Assembly (NCBI GenBank): GCA_001270045.2
Contig: DF970686.1
Span: 186,001-250,000, forward strand
Length of the DNA stretch: 64,000 nt
From: Bacteroidales bacterium 6E
Lineage (GTDB): Bacteria > Bacteroidota > Bacteroidia > Bacteroidales > Prolixibacteraceae
Direction: 5' to 3'
Positions 1-8,690 of this stretch are shown here, in pieces. Positions within the stretch are counted from its first letter, which is position 1. Each line of letters begins with the position of its first letter. The notes beneath the pieces were generated by a model. That model was not told the DNA's origin. It saw only the letters and a program-made list of their open reading frames with translations, and did no database searches. The translations under genes were made by a program, and so were the position numbers.

Positions 1-2
1 AT

Positions 3-1172
3 GATCCATCAGCTTATGGCCAGACCGATGACTTGTCATTATCCACGGGAGTCCAGTATGTAAGGCATAGCGACAATTTTTTATTTGCACCGGCAACAAT
101 CACCTCTGGTACCGAATATGCCTTTAATCAACTGAAGGATAAAAAGAACGACTACGTAGATCCTTCCAGTATGATAACCGTGAAAGGAACTCAGGTTGCA
201 CATCAGAAAATCAACACTTTTTCGGCTTTCTCACAGAGCGAATGGAGATTATCATCCCTTTTGATTTCAGCCGGACTCAGATTTGACAAATATCAGATTG
301 ATGATATCATCAATCGTTCAGGAGAACTGACAGGAAATGTGCTAAGTCCCCGAATCAGCTTGCTTTGGCATGCCTCAGAAGATTTGCAGTTCAGGACTTC
401 CTTTGCACGGGGATTCAGGGCTCCGCAGATATTCGATGAGGACCTGCACGTCGAGACCTCTGGAGCCAGACAGGTTCTGCATAAAAATGATGAAAACCTG
501 AAGCAGGAAACATCAAACAGTTACTCTGCTTCCATGAATTATACCCATCAAAGACTTTTTTCCCAATATCAGTTTCTGGTCGAAGGTTTCCTCACCCATT
601 TGGCAAATCCCTTCTCCAATGAATACGGTATGCCCGATGAGGAAGGAGTCGTTGTTTATACACGCAGAAACGCAGAAGAAGGTGCAGTGGTAAAGGGAAT
701 TAACCTTGAGCTAAACATTTCCCCATCCAGAAGATTCCAGTTCCAGAGTGGCTTTACCCTTCAAAGCAGTGCCTATGAAGCACCCCAGGAATTCAATGAA
801 AAACGGTTCTTCCGTTCACCCGAACATTATGGATATGCATCCATGAATTGGTCAGCAACCAACCGACTTGAACTGGCACTTTCAGGGAACTATACCGGTT
901 CCATGCTTGTTCCCTATTTTGGGCCCAGGCTGGAAAACCCGGAAAATGGAATCCTGGTCGACTCAGACAGCTTTTTTGATACCGGAATCAAAATGAGTTA
1001 TACTTTCCCCATATTGAAATTGGGGAAAGCCCAGATTAATGCCGGGATTAAGAACCTTTTCAACTCTTATCAGGATGATTTTGATACCGGAATTGACAGG
1101 GACCCTGCTTACATATATGGTCCAGGAACCCCAAGAACCGTCTATTTTGGCATTAAACTTGGTAATTTCTGA
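3..1172 (+). CDS. TonB-dependent outer membrane receptor, C-terminal part (cut by the window edge)
   Basis: The frame is open from the first bases of the window, so this is the 3' end of a larger gene. About 390 residues are visible. They look like the C-terminal half of the 22-strand barrel of a TonB-dependent receptor: alternating amphipathic strands, the family-typical stretch SPRISLLWHASEDLQFRTSF followed by ARGFRAPQIFDEDLH, and a C-terminal strand ending in an aromatic residue (GIKLGNF), the signal used by the BAM insertase. Such receptors import siderophores, vitamin B12 or glycans using TonB energy. The plug domain and any SusC-type N-terminal extension lie outside the window, so the substrate cannot be told. 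No SusD-like partner follows downstream. Confidence 0.88.
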   Translation, partial: DPSAYGQTDDLSLSTGVQYVRHSDNFLFAPATITSGTEYAFNQLKDKKNDYVDPSSMITVKGTQVAHQKINTFSAFSQSEWRLSSLLISAGLRFDKYQIDDIINRSGELTGNVLSPRISLLWHASEDLQFRTSFARGFRAPQIFDEDLHVETSGARQVLHKNDENLKQETSNSYSASMNYTHQRLFSQYQFLVEGFLTHLANPFSNEYGMPDEEGVVVYTRRNAEEGAVVKGINLELNISPSRRFQFQSGFTLQSSAYEAPQEFNEKRFFRSPEHYGYASMNWSATNRLELALSGNYTGSMLVPYFGPRLENPENGILVDSDSFFDTGIKMSYTFPILKLGKAQINAGIKNLFNSYQDDFDTGIDRDPAYIYGPGTPRTVYFGIKLGNF

Positions 1173-1246
1173 TAAAAGCTGCATAGTTTTTGATGTAGAA
1201 AGGTCTGTTATTCACTTTTTTTTATCGGCCAACCGTGAAAAGTTCC

Positions 1247-1254
1247 TAATTTTG
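1247..1254 (+). promoter_or_regulatory. Candidate Bacteroidota -7 element TAATTTTG
   Basis: The sequence TAATTTTG matches the Bacteroidota primary-sigma -7 consensus TAnnTTTG and lies about 30 bases before the next coding start. No convincing TTTG -33 element is visible, so this is a moderate call. Confidence 0.4.
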
Positions 1255-1283
1255 CGCAGGAACGATTCATCTAATTGATTGAT

Positions 1284-2198
1284 ATGTCAGGAGAAAAGAC
1301 CATGGGCAAAAAAAATTTTCTGGGAGAAACATCGAAAGAAAAACGGAACAATATCATTGTCATTTTATTATCATTGACACTGGTGGCACTATTGGTCATG
1401 TTCTTCATGCAAAGAAACGATTACAGGCAAATAGTCGGTGAGATATCTGCAGAAAAAGATTCTATCCAATTCGAACTGAACCAGATTATCATCAGTTATG
1501 ATTCGCTAAAAACTGAAAACGATACCATCAATGAACAACTCTACTTTGCCCAGACCAAAGTGAAAGATCTTCTTTTGGAAGTGGAACAAACCAAAAGACT
1601 GAGCATTGAAAGGATTAGCCGCTACCAGAAAGAGGTTACCACACTTCGTGACATCATGCGCAACTATATTGTCCAGATTGATTCACTGAACCGCCGAAAC
1701 CAGATATTGATGGCCGAAAACCTTGAGGTAAAAGAACAAGTCAAACAAGTTGAATCACAAAATGTCCAGCTTACGCAGGAAAAGGACAGGCTGGAGCAGA
1801 ACCTGCAGCGTGCAGCCAAACTGGAGCTTTCCGACTTGTTGGCTGAAGCCGTGAATAACCGCAACCAAAGTACAAGATTCGCCAACAGGGCAAGCATGAT
1901 CAAGATCAGTTTCACCCTGAATCGAAACATCACAGCCAAAAGAGGGGCAAAAAATGTATATGTTCGGATCATGCGGCCCGACCAGCTGCTCCTGAGCAAA
2001 TCGCCGAACGATCTCTTCCAGTTCGAAGACCTGAAAATTCCATTCTCAGCCATGCGTGAAGTCAACTATGAAGGCAACGACCTTCCCGTCAATATCTTCT
2101 GGGATAATGAAGGCGAGAGATTTATGGCAGGAGTCTATACTGTGGATATTTTCGCGGATGGCAACAACATAGGTACCACCCGCCTCGAAATGAAATGA
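1284..2198 (+). CDS. Membrane-anchored coiled-coil protein of unknown function
   Basis: I do not recognise a named family. The protein of about 304 residues has a short basic N-terminus, one membrane helix (roughly residues 24-43), a long heptad-like coiled coil (roughly 50-180, rich in E, Q, K and L), and a C-terminal globular domain of about 120 residues. That domain contains the phrases VYVRIMRPDQLLL and GVYTVDIFADGNNIG, which suggest a beta-sandwich. The topology suggests a periplasmic rod with a terminal beta domain. The ATG at 1284 is used; an ATG at 1302 has AGGAG eight bases ahead and is an equally good start. The gene ends 14 bases before the convergent MBL gene. Confidence 0.75.
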   Translation: MSGEKTMGKKNFLGETSKEKRNNIIVILLSLTLVALLVMFFMQRNDYRQIVGEISAEKDSIQFELNQIIISYDSLKTENDTINEQLYFAQTKVKDLLLEVEQTKRLSIERISRYQKEVTTLRDIMRNYIVQIDSLNRRNQILMAENLEVKEQVKQVESQNVQLTQEKDRLEQNLQRAAKLELSDLLAEAVNNRNQSTRFANRASMIKISFTLNRNITAKRGAKNVYVRIMRPDQLLLSKSPNDLFQFEDLKIPFSAMREVNYEGNDLPVNIFWDNEGERFMAGVYTVDIFADGNNIGTTRLEMK

Positions 2199-2212
2199 TC
2201 AGGTAGAATCAG

Positions 2213-2926
2213 TTAAACCTGCCGGAAAGTCTCATTACCGAATTTCAGGATCTTTTTCCTATAAGTTTCCTTCGCAACAGAAACATCAAACCGGGGACCA
2301 TGACCAGGATAAATGGTTTTTATATCCATTTCAAAAAGTCGCTCCCATGTATGTAACAGCTCAACCTGCGAATTTGCAAAGGGCGGAAAAACCGAAAAAT
2401 ACCTGAAATTAAAGAAAGTATCGCCTGAAATGATGGTGTCTCCCAATATCACCGATTGAGAACCTTCGGTATGTCCGGGTGTATGAATAATGGTCGCAGG
2501 AAAACCCCAAGGCGCCAATTCCATCCTGTCATCCACCATGATATCAGCCTCGAAGGGGGGAGGCGATGCAAAACCTGGCATAAGTATATCACCGAGGTTT
2601 ACGATGATTTTCGTCCACCATCTTGTTCCCCTGGGGATGGGCATCAAACCGGTTGACAACCACCCGGCCTCCCTCTTGTTCACAATTACATTTGCCCCTG
2701 TAAGACCCTTGAGCCCTTCAAGGTTGCCCGTGTGATCGTAATGGACATGTGTCAGTATAATCAATTTGATGGCAGTAGGTTCAATTCCAAAAAAACGAAA
2801 CTGGCGTACAAAATCATCCAAATGGCCCGGAGGACCAGCATCGACCAGAATTGCACTTTCACCATTGGTGACTATGGTGGGACGCGTCATTCCCACTTTC
2901 AGCTGTATGATCCTTAAATTATCCAT
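2213..2926 (-). CDS. MBL-fold metallo-hydrolase
   Basis: This is a metallo-beta-lactamase-fold hydrolase of about 237 residues. The metal motif THVHYDHTG (HxHxDH) is present, with further ligands in HTPGHTEGS and the late YPGHGP. The N-terminal strand ILVDAGPPG and the SGDTFF strand are typical of the glyoxalase II-like subgroup. Likely substrates are thioesters or small esters, but specificity cannot be read. There is no signal peptide, so it is cytoplasmic. The start is the ATG at 2926 (MDNLRIIQL) rather than an upstream in-frame codon, because the domain begins there. It is divergent from pheS and convergent with the coiled-coil gene. Confidence 0.88.
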   Translation of the reverse strand: MDNLRIIQLKVGMTRPTIVTNGESAILVDAGPPGHLDDFVRQFRFFGIEPTAIKLIILTHVHYDHTGNLEGLKGLTGANVIVNKREAGWLSTGLMPIPRGTRWWTKIIVNLGDILMPGFASPPPFEADIMVDDRMELAPWGFPATIIHTPGHTEGSQSVILGDTIISGDTFFNFRYFSVFPPFANSQVELLHTWERLFEMDIKTIYPGHGPRFDVSVAKETYRKKILKFGNETFRQV

Positions 2927-2947
2927 AATAGATCCACTAACTACATA

Positions 2948-2955
2948 CAAAGGTA
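2948..2955 (-). promoter_or_regulatory. Candidate -7 element TACCTTTG for the MBL gene
   Basis: Read on the minus strand this is TACCTTTG, matching TAnnTTTG, and it lies 21 bases before the ATG of the MBL-fold gene. No clear -33 element is seen. Confidence 0.4.
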
Positions 2956-3037
2956 AGGACCTCCCTCTGAAAATGAAATCATTGCACAGAATGTTTTACA
3001 GGCAGAATGACTTTTATCCCGTTTTCGAAGGAATACT

Positions 3038-3045
3038 TATCTTTG
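3038..3045 (+). promoter_or_regulatory. Candidate -7 element TATCTTTG for pheS
   Basis: TATCTTTG matches TAnnTTTG exactly and lies 20 bases upstream of the pheS ATG, which implies a very short leader. A TTTTA run at 3012-3016 sits at the right distance for a weak -33 element. Confidence 0.55.
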
Positions 3046-3065
3046 CCTATTTAAATTTCAATGAT

Positions 3066-4085
3066 ATGTTGGATAAAATCAGGGAATTGATCAATGAAGT
3101 GGAAGCCTTGAAGGCTGCCACCCGCGAAGAGGTAGAGGAATTACGTATTAAATACATCAGCAAGAAAGGTAAACTTAACCAGCTTTTTGCCGAATTCAAG
3201 GATGTGGAGCCTGAATTAAAAAAGGAGGTGGGAAAAGCCTTGAATGACCTGAAAATTGCCGCCCAGGATAAAATTAATGCCCTGAAGGCCGCATTTGAAA
3301 GCGGAGATGACGGCAAGACCGGCTTAGACCTTACAGCTCCTGGTGATTCCATAACACTGGGAACCCGACATCCTCTGGCAATAGTCAGAAACCGAATCAT
3401 CGATATTTTTGCCCGATTGGGATTCACGGTTGCTGAAGGCCCTGAGATTGAGGATGACTGGCATGTTTTTTCGGCCTTGAACTTTCCGCCCGAACATCCG
3501 GCCAGGGATATGCAGGACACTTTCTTTATTGAGAAGAATCCGGATGTATTGCTTCGAACACACACCTCCAGTGTCCAGATCAGGGTTATGGAACATACCC
3601 AACCTCCGATCAGGGCCATCTTCCCGGGCAGGGTTTTTCGAAATGAGGCTATCTCGGCCAGGTCACATTGCATTTTCCATCAGGTTGAAGGACTATACGT
3701 TGATGAAAATGTGTCATTTGCCGACCTGAAACAAACATTGTTATACTTTGCCAAGGAACTTTTCGGTGAGGGTACCAAAATCAGGCTTAGACCTTCCTAT
3801 TTCCCATTCACCGAACCCTCTGCAGAAATGGACGTAAGCTGCTCCATATGTGGGGGCAAAGGATGTAACGTTTGTAAAAATACAGGATGGCTCGAAATCC
3901 TGGGATGCGGTATGGTTGACCCGAATGTTCTGGAAGCCTGCAATATCGACAGTAACAAATACACCGGATTCGCTTTCGGAATGGGCATTGAACGCATAGC
4001 GATGCTATTGTATGGCATCAGGGATATCAGGCATTATTTTGAAAATGATGTCAGGTTCTTACGACAATTCAAATCAGCATTATAA
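3066..4085 (+). CDS. pheS: Phenylalanine--tRNA ligase alpha subunit
   Basis: This is the catalytic alpha subunit of the alpha2beta2 enzyme that charges tRNA-Phe. The 339 residues show an N-terminal coiled coil (residues 1-90), class II motif 2 (GRVFRNEAISARSHCIFHQ) and motif 3 (GMGIERIAMLLYGIRDIR). A cysteine-rich insertion (CSICGGKGCNVCKNTGW) looks like a zinc knuckle, a variant found in some bacterial PheS lineages. The reading frame is open for 300 bases further upstream, but that stretch is antisense to the MBL gene. The start MLDKIRELI is the family N-terminus and follows the promoter. The beta subunit gene is not in the window, so the two subunits are encoded apart. Confidence 0.96.
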   Translation: MLDKIRELINEVEALKAATREEVEELRIKYISKKGKLNQLFAEFKDVEPELKKEVGKALNDLKIAAQDKINALKAAFESGDDGKTGLDLTAPGDSITLGTRHPLAIVRNRIIDIFARLGFTVAEGPEIEDDWHVFSALNFPPEHPARDMQDTFFIEKNPDVLLRTHTSSVQIRVMEHTQPPIRAIFPGRVFRNEAISARSHCIFHQVEGLYVDENVSFADLKQTLLYFAKELFGEGTKIRLRPSYFPFTEPSAEMDVSCSICGGKGCNVCKNTGWLEILGCGMVDPNVLEACNIDSNKYTGFAFGMGIERIAMLLYGIRDIRHYFENDVRFLRQFKSAL

Positions 4086-4129
4086 AATTGATAAAAGGAC
4101 AGGACTTCTAAAACAGTTTTCTTTTTGTC

Positions 4130-4174
4130 AAATAACAGGGAATCGGCCGTTGGTTGGTTCCCTGTTATTTTATC
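4130..4174 (+). terminator. Rho-independent terminator after pheS
   Basis: AAATAACAGGGAA (4130-4142) pairs with TTCCCTGTTATTT (4158-4170) around a 15-base loop, followed by a short T-rich tail. It lies 45 bases after the pheS stop and separates pheS from the glycan operon. Confidence 0.75.
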
Positions 4175-4215
4175 GGAAAATTATGTAATTTCATGGCACT
4201 CATTAAACTGAAACT

Positions 4216-6510
4216 ATGAAAACCAGAATCACTGCGATCACCCTGCTGATCATGTTCATCCTGCAGTCCGTTGATCTCAATGCCCAACCATATCCATGGC
4301 AAAAGCCCGAAAAACAGTTTTTCCCGTTTTCCGTCTGGTATAGCGGTGGAAAAGCCAGGGCTCCCATGCTTTCAACCATAAACGCCCAATCAGAGGCGGA
4401 ATGGCGCAAAGATCTGCAACAGATTAAATCTTTGGGATTCAATACCGTAAGGACCTGGGTAGAGTGGGCTGCCTGTGAACCTGAAAGGGGAAAATACAAC
4501 TTCGAAAATCTTCGTTTGCTCATGAAGCTGGCAGAAGAGGAAGGATTAAGGGTTTTCATCCAGATATATGTTGATTCGGCCCCGGATTGGGTAGGAAAGC
4601 AATTTCCACATGCCCTTTTTGAGGCCCAAAGCGGTGACAAAGTTCACCCTCAGGCTGCTCCCGGAGCTTGTACCGATAACCATGAGGTTGAAGAAGCGGT
4701 ACTCAATTTTTACACTGAAACCGCAAAGGTGGCCTACCAATATTCAAGTTTGTTTGGATGGGACCTTTGGAGCGAACCCCATATCATTAATTGGGCCTCA
4801 CTCGACTATATACCCAATGTCCAGTTCTGCTTTTGCCCGGGTACACGCGATAAGTTCCGCCATTGGCTCGAATCGAAGTATGGTTCCCTCGAAAACCTGA
4901 ATATAGCCTGGTACAGGAATTTTTCGGGCTGGGACCAGGTTGATCCTCCACGATTCAGTACCATACTGAGTTATACCGATTTCATTGACTGGAAGACATT
5001 CATCTATGAAAAGCTGGTCGATGACATGCAATCCCGTTACAATGCAATTAGGAAGGGTGATCCAACCCACCTCATAACTGCACATGCCGTTGGCGCCTCT
5101 TTGTTCCAGTCGCCCCATGTGGGTGCTGGTGCAACCGACGATTTCCTGATGGCAAGGCCTCTTGACTATTACGGTGTTTCGCTATATCCAAAGCATAACC
5201 ATCCCGACAGGGCATGGTCTGTTACCACACTTCGGACCGTAATGGATTTTACCCGGAGTGCCAACAGGGAAAAGGGAGGATGGTTTGTTGGGGAACTGCA
5301 GGCTGGTATGGGTACAATTGCCCTTTTGGTAAGTGATCCGGTTACCCCCGATGACCATCGCATCTGGGCATGGTCGGCCATAGCCAAAGGAGCCAAAGGG
5401 GTAAATATTTATGCATACTATCCCATGTCGACAGGTTATGAAGCCGGTGGTTACGGTCTTATAAACCTGGATGGAACCATAACCGAACGCGCCAAAAAGG
5501 CAGGGGAAATAGCAGCCGTGGTTAACAGCAACCAGAAACTTTTCCTGGAATCCACTCCTGTCAAGGCGGAAGTCGGAATCGTTTATAATCCATTGACCCA
5601 AATGGTAGGTGGTATGCAACGAAGGGATTATCCGTCAGCACTTACAAATTCTCTGATTGGTTATTTTCAGTCGTTTGCCAACCATAACATTCCGGTCGAT
5701 TTTATTCACCGGGAACATATCGACAAAAATGAACTATCCCAGTATAAGTTGATCATACTACCCTACCCCATCATGATTACACAAAAGACTGCGGATGGCA
5801 TCAGGGAATTTGTACGCAACGGCGGGTATGTGATGGTTGAGGCAAGGGCTGCGTGGAACGATGACCGGGGATTTGCCTCAGAGATCATTCCGGGACTTGG
5901 CTTACATGAAGTTTTCGGAGTGCGTGAAAACGAGGTTAGAATGCGAGAAAACATTACCCTGAAAGTAACGGATAACAGTCATCCCGCAACCATTGGCCTG
6001 CAATCAGGAGATTTGTTGAAAGGCACTCTTTATTCTCAATCGGTCACACCCCTTGAAAACACCAGTGTTCGTGTTCTGGCCCAGACCGAAGAGGGACAGC
6101 CGGCTGTTGTCGTTTCCCGCTTTGGTTCTGGCGCAGCAATGCTCATTGGCTCATATTTGGGGATGGCAGGCTATCCCGAAGTTGATCCCGTCAATGACCG
6201 GTTCTTTACCAACCTGATCAACTGGGCTAATATTGAGCGCCCCTATTCTTCAAGCCTTGATGGTCGAACCTCAAATCAACTCGAAGTCAGACTTCAGGAA
6301 AATACGAATGGGCATCTTCTTTTTGTCATTAACCATAGTGAAAAAGGAGAATCCTTTCAGGTTGACCTGAAAGTTTCTGGCGGCACTTATAAAGTCCGGG
6401 ATGTGATCAGGAATAATACATCCACAAAGCAAGGAAAAGATCAGATCCTGAGTCTGAAATCCGATATTGACAGGAAACAGGTGATCATCTGGGAAATTAC
6501 GCCCAATTGA
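4216..6510 (+). CDS. Exported GH42-like beta-galactosidase
   Basis: This is a secreted glycoside hydrolase of 764 residues, with a signal peptide of about 24 residues ending LNAQ. The N-terminal TIM barrel (about 40-430) resembles GH42: the entry motif FNTVRTWVEWAACEPERG, a probable acid/base Glu187 in GWDLWSEPHI, and a probable nucleophile Glu360 in GGWFVGELQAG. Their spacing of 173 residues fits GH42. The usual Asn before the acid/base Glu is Ser here. A Rossmann-like trimerisation domain follows (about 450-640, VGIVYNPLTQM), then a small C-terminal beta domain. The expected role is release of galactose from plant or algal glycans in the periplasm or at the surface. It is the first gene of a four-gene operon; specificity is inferred only. 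Confidence 0.85.
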   Translation: MKTRITAITLLIMFILQSVDLNAQPYPWQKPEKQFFPFSVWYSGGKARAPMLSTINAQSEAEWRKDLQQIKSLGFNTVRTWVEWAACEPERGKYNFENLRLLMKLAEEEGLRVFIQIYVDSAPDWVGKQFPHALFEAQSGDKVHPQAAPGACTDNHEVEEAVLNFYTETAKVAYQYSSLFGWDLWSEPHIINWASLDYIPNVQFCFCPGTRDKFRHWLESKYGSLENLNIAWYRNFSGWDQVDPPRFSTILSYTDFIDWKTFIYEKLVDDMQSRYNAIRKGDPTHLITAHAVGASLFQSPHVGAGATDDFLMARPLDYYGVSLYPKHNHPDRAWSVTTLRTVMDFTRSANREKGGWFVGELQAGMGTIALLVSDPVTPDDHRIWAWSAIAKGAKGVNIYAYYPMSTGYEAGGYGLINLDGTITERAKKAGEIAAVVNSNQKLFLESTPVKAEVGIVYNPLTQMVGGMQRRDYPSALTNSLIGYFQSFANHNIPVDFIHREHIDKNELSQYKLIILPYPIMITQKTADGIREFVRNGGYVMVEARAAWNDDRGFASEIIPGLGLHEVFGVRENEVRMRENITLKVTDNSHPATIGLQSGDLLKGTLYSQSVTPLENTSVRVLAQTEEGQPAVVVSRFGSGAAMLIGSYLGMAGYPEVDPVNDRFFTNLINWANIERPYSSSLDGRTSNQLEVRLQENTNGHLLFVINHSEKGESFQVDLKVSGGTYKVRDVIRNNTSTKQGKDQILSLKSDIDRKQVIIWEITPN

Positions 6511-6547
6511 AAAATCTGCATGACAAATTGTATTTCAAGAAAACGAG

Positions 6548-7474
6548 ATGGTCAAATATGGTATCGGGATTGATTTGGGGGGCACAAAACTTTCGGCGGC
6601 CCTGATAGAGGATAGTGGAAAGATATTATACCGCGATGACATACTCCTGTCAGGCAGGGAAGGGGACGAGGTCGGCAACCTAATAATCAACACCTTAAAA
6701 ACCTCATTAAAAAATATCCCTGGAAATGCCAGTGTGAGTGGAATTGGAATTTCGGTACCAGGGATTGCCAATCCAACGACAGGAAGGATATGGGCACCCA
6801 ATATTCCGGGATGGAGCGATTATCCCCTTCGCGACAGGGTGAATGAAAGTCTGAACGGTCAAGCAATACCAGTCAGGATCGAATGTGACCGGACATGTTA
6901 CATTCTCGGTGAAACATGGCTGGGAGCAGCAAAAGGCTTGAAGGATGCCATTTATCTTTCAGTCGGTACAGGAATAGGGGCTGGCATCCTTTGCGGTGGA
7001 TCCATAATCAGGGGACAGGACGGCATTGCCGGTGCAGTTGGATGGATGGCAATGTCGACAAGATTTAGAAAAGAATACGTCTCATGCGGAAATTTTGAAT
7101 TCCAGGCTTCCGGGGCAGGTATGGTCAGGTATGCAAACCAATTGGTTCAAGGGCAGGACTTATTATTTCAGGATGCACAGGGATTGTTTTCAGCATTTGA
7201 AAATGGAAATCCACTTGCCAAAAAAGTAATACGTGAAGCAATCAGGGCATGGGGAAAATCCGTGGCAAATCTGGTCTCGGTGTTCAATCCTGCAATGATC
7301 GTTTTTGGTGGAGGCATATTCGGTCCGGCAGGAAAATTCCTTCCAGAAATAAGAAAAGAAGCCATACGGTGGGCACAGCCCATCAGCATGTCTCGTGTCC
7401 AAATCGGGATTTCCTCACTCAAGGGCGATGCCGGTTTGCTTGGTGCAGGGAGACTATCATTCATTCAGATATAA
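6548..7474 (+). CDS. ROK-family sugar kinase-like protein, divergent
   Basis: This 308-residue protein has the ROK/actin-fold ATPase signature DLGGTKLSAALI (residues 9-20), VPGIANPTTG, the phosphate loop SVGTGIGAGIL, and the C-terminal FGGGIFGP adenosine motif. The likely role is phosphorylation of the sugar brought in by the neighbouring transporter. Several usual ROK residues differ. The zinc motif CxCGxxGCxE is replaced by YVSCGNFEFQ with a single cysteine, and the ExGH stretch is GAVGWM. The sequence around the catalytic Asp reads ECDRT, keeping Asp114. It therefore belongs to a divergent ROK branch and may not need zinc, or may act on an unusual sugar. It lies 37 bases after the GH42 gene and 18 before the MFS gene. 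Confidence 0.85.
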   Translation: MVKYGIGIDLGGTKLSAALIEDSGKILYRDDILLSGREGDEVGNLIINTLKTSLKNIPGNASVSGIGISVPGIANPTTGRIWAPNIPGWSDYPLRDRVNESLNGQAIPVRIECDRTCYILGETWLGAAKGLKDAIYLSVGTGIGAGILCGGSIIRGQDGIAGAVGWMAMSTRFRKEYVSCGNFEFQASGAGMVRYANQLVQGQDLLFQDAQGLFSAFENGNPLAKKVIREAIRAWGKSVANLVSVFNPAMIVFGGGIFGPAGKFLPEIRKEAIRWAQPISMSRVQIGISSLKGDAGLLGAGRLSFIQI

Positions 7475-7492
7475 TAAAAAAAGTGAAAATTC

Positions 7493-8659
7493 ATGTATAA
7501 TAAACGAAATGTGACATCGGCAGCCTTCCTGGCCATGCTGATTTTTGGAATCGTAATGGCCGTCCTGGGATCGGTTCTTCCGTCGGTCATCGAGAAATTC
7601 AAAATCACGATCATCAACGCAGGCTCCCTTTTTGTAATCATGAATCTGGGGATGCTCCTTGGATCCATGATATTCGGCCCCATCGTTGACCGTTATGGCT
7701 ATAAAGGGCTATTGACCATCTGTGCAATCATTATTTTCGCGGGAATAGAAGGTATTGCCCTCTCCCCTACCATGTTTCTACTAAAAGTCTCCCTCTTCTT
7801 TGTGGGATTTGCCGGTGGAGCCATCAACGGAGGGGCAAATGCGCTTGTGGCAGACATCAATGAAGGAAACAAGAGTTCAGGATTGAGTTATCTGGGGGTT
7901 TTTTTCGGCATTGGTGCATTCAGTGTACCGTTTATCCTGGGTTCCCTGCTCGATCATTTCAAATATGAAACCATCATTGGGGCGGTTGGAATGCTTATAC
8001 TTATACCCCTGTTATTTTTCACATTCATTTCGTTTCCGGGGGCAAAGCATAGCCAGGGCGTCCCCTTGAAGGAATCAACAGGTTTATTGAAAGAAACCCT
8101 TCTATTACTGTTGGGTATGATGCTTTTTATCCAAAGTGGACTGGAAATGGTCATCAGTGGCTGGTCATCCACTTATTTCAGTGAAAGTTTCCATACCAGT
8201 CCAAGAGAGGCGGTCCTTCTTCTCTCTGTCTATTGGTTGGCACTGATGATTGCCCGGATCATTCTGGGCAAAATCCTAGTAAATGCAAACCATACCAGGG
8301 TCTTAAACATGGGACTCATCATTGCGCTGGCCGGTACAATTTTGATGGTACTGGGTCCAACAAAATATGTTGCATTGTCAGGATTGGCCCTGACCGGATT
8401 TGGATTTGCTGCCGTATTTCCAATGGTGCTCGGATTTGTTGGAGATGCATACGCACGGCTTTCAGGGACGGCCTTTAGCCTAGTGCTGGCCATGGGATTG
8501 CTGGGAGGAATGTTCCTACCCTGGATTACAGGAATCATGGCCGAACAGTTTGGACTAAGGTATACCTTGCTATTGGCACCACTATGCCTTCTGGCGTCAC
8601 TTATCATCTTCAATATAATCCGTAAGCAAAAAAGTTTAGAAAAACATATCATACAATAA
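7493..8659 (+). CDS. MFS transporter, probably for sugar
   Basis: This is a major facilitator superfamily permease of 388 residues with 12 predicted membrane helices. The loop 2-3 signature appears as GSMIFGPIVDRYGYKG and is partly repeated in the second half as ARIILGKILVN. It probably imports a monosaccharide or disaccharide across the inner membrane by proton symport. That role is inferred from its place between a glycosidase and kinase on one side and a sugar-phosphate-binding protein on the other. The length and GGANALVAD motif recall the FucP-like sugar permease branch, but the substrate is not readable. Confidence 0.87.
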   Translation: MYNKRNVTSAAFLAMLIFGIVMAVLGSVLPSVIEKFKITIINAGSLFVIMNLGMLLGSMIFGPIVDRYGYKGLLTICAIIIFAGIEGIALSPTMFLLKVSLFFVGFAGGAINGGANALVADINEGNKSSGLSYLGVFFGIGAFSVPFILGSLLDHFKYETIIGAVGMLILIPLLFFTFISFPGAKHSQGVPLKESTGLLKETLLLLLGMMLFIQSGLEMVISGWSSTYFSESFHTSPREAVLLLSVYWLALMIARIILGKILVNANHTRVLNMGLIIALAGTILMVLGPTKYVALSGLALTGFGFAAVFPMVLGFVGDAYARLSGTAFSLVLAMGLLGGMFLPWITGIMAEQFGLRYTLLLAPLCLLASLIIFNIIRKQKSLEKHIIQ

Positions 8660-8690
8660 ATCAACTAATTTAACAGAAAGGAGCAAAAAA

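Noticed and set aside
2766-3065. Upstream extension of the pheS reading frame by 100 codons
   Set aside because: It is antisense to the MBL gene and its promoter region. PheS families start at MLDKI, and a -7 element lies just before that codon.
3047-3673. Open frame of 208 codons on the minus strand inside pheS
   Set aside because: It is serine-rich, antisense to PheS motif 2 and has no signals.
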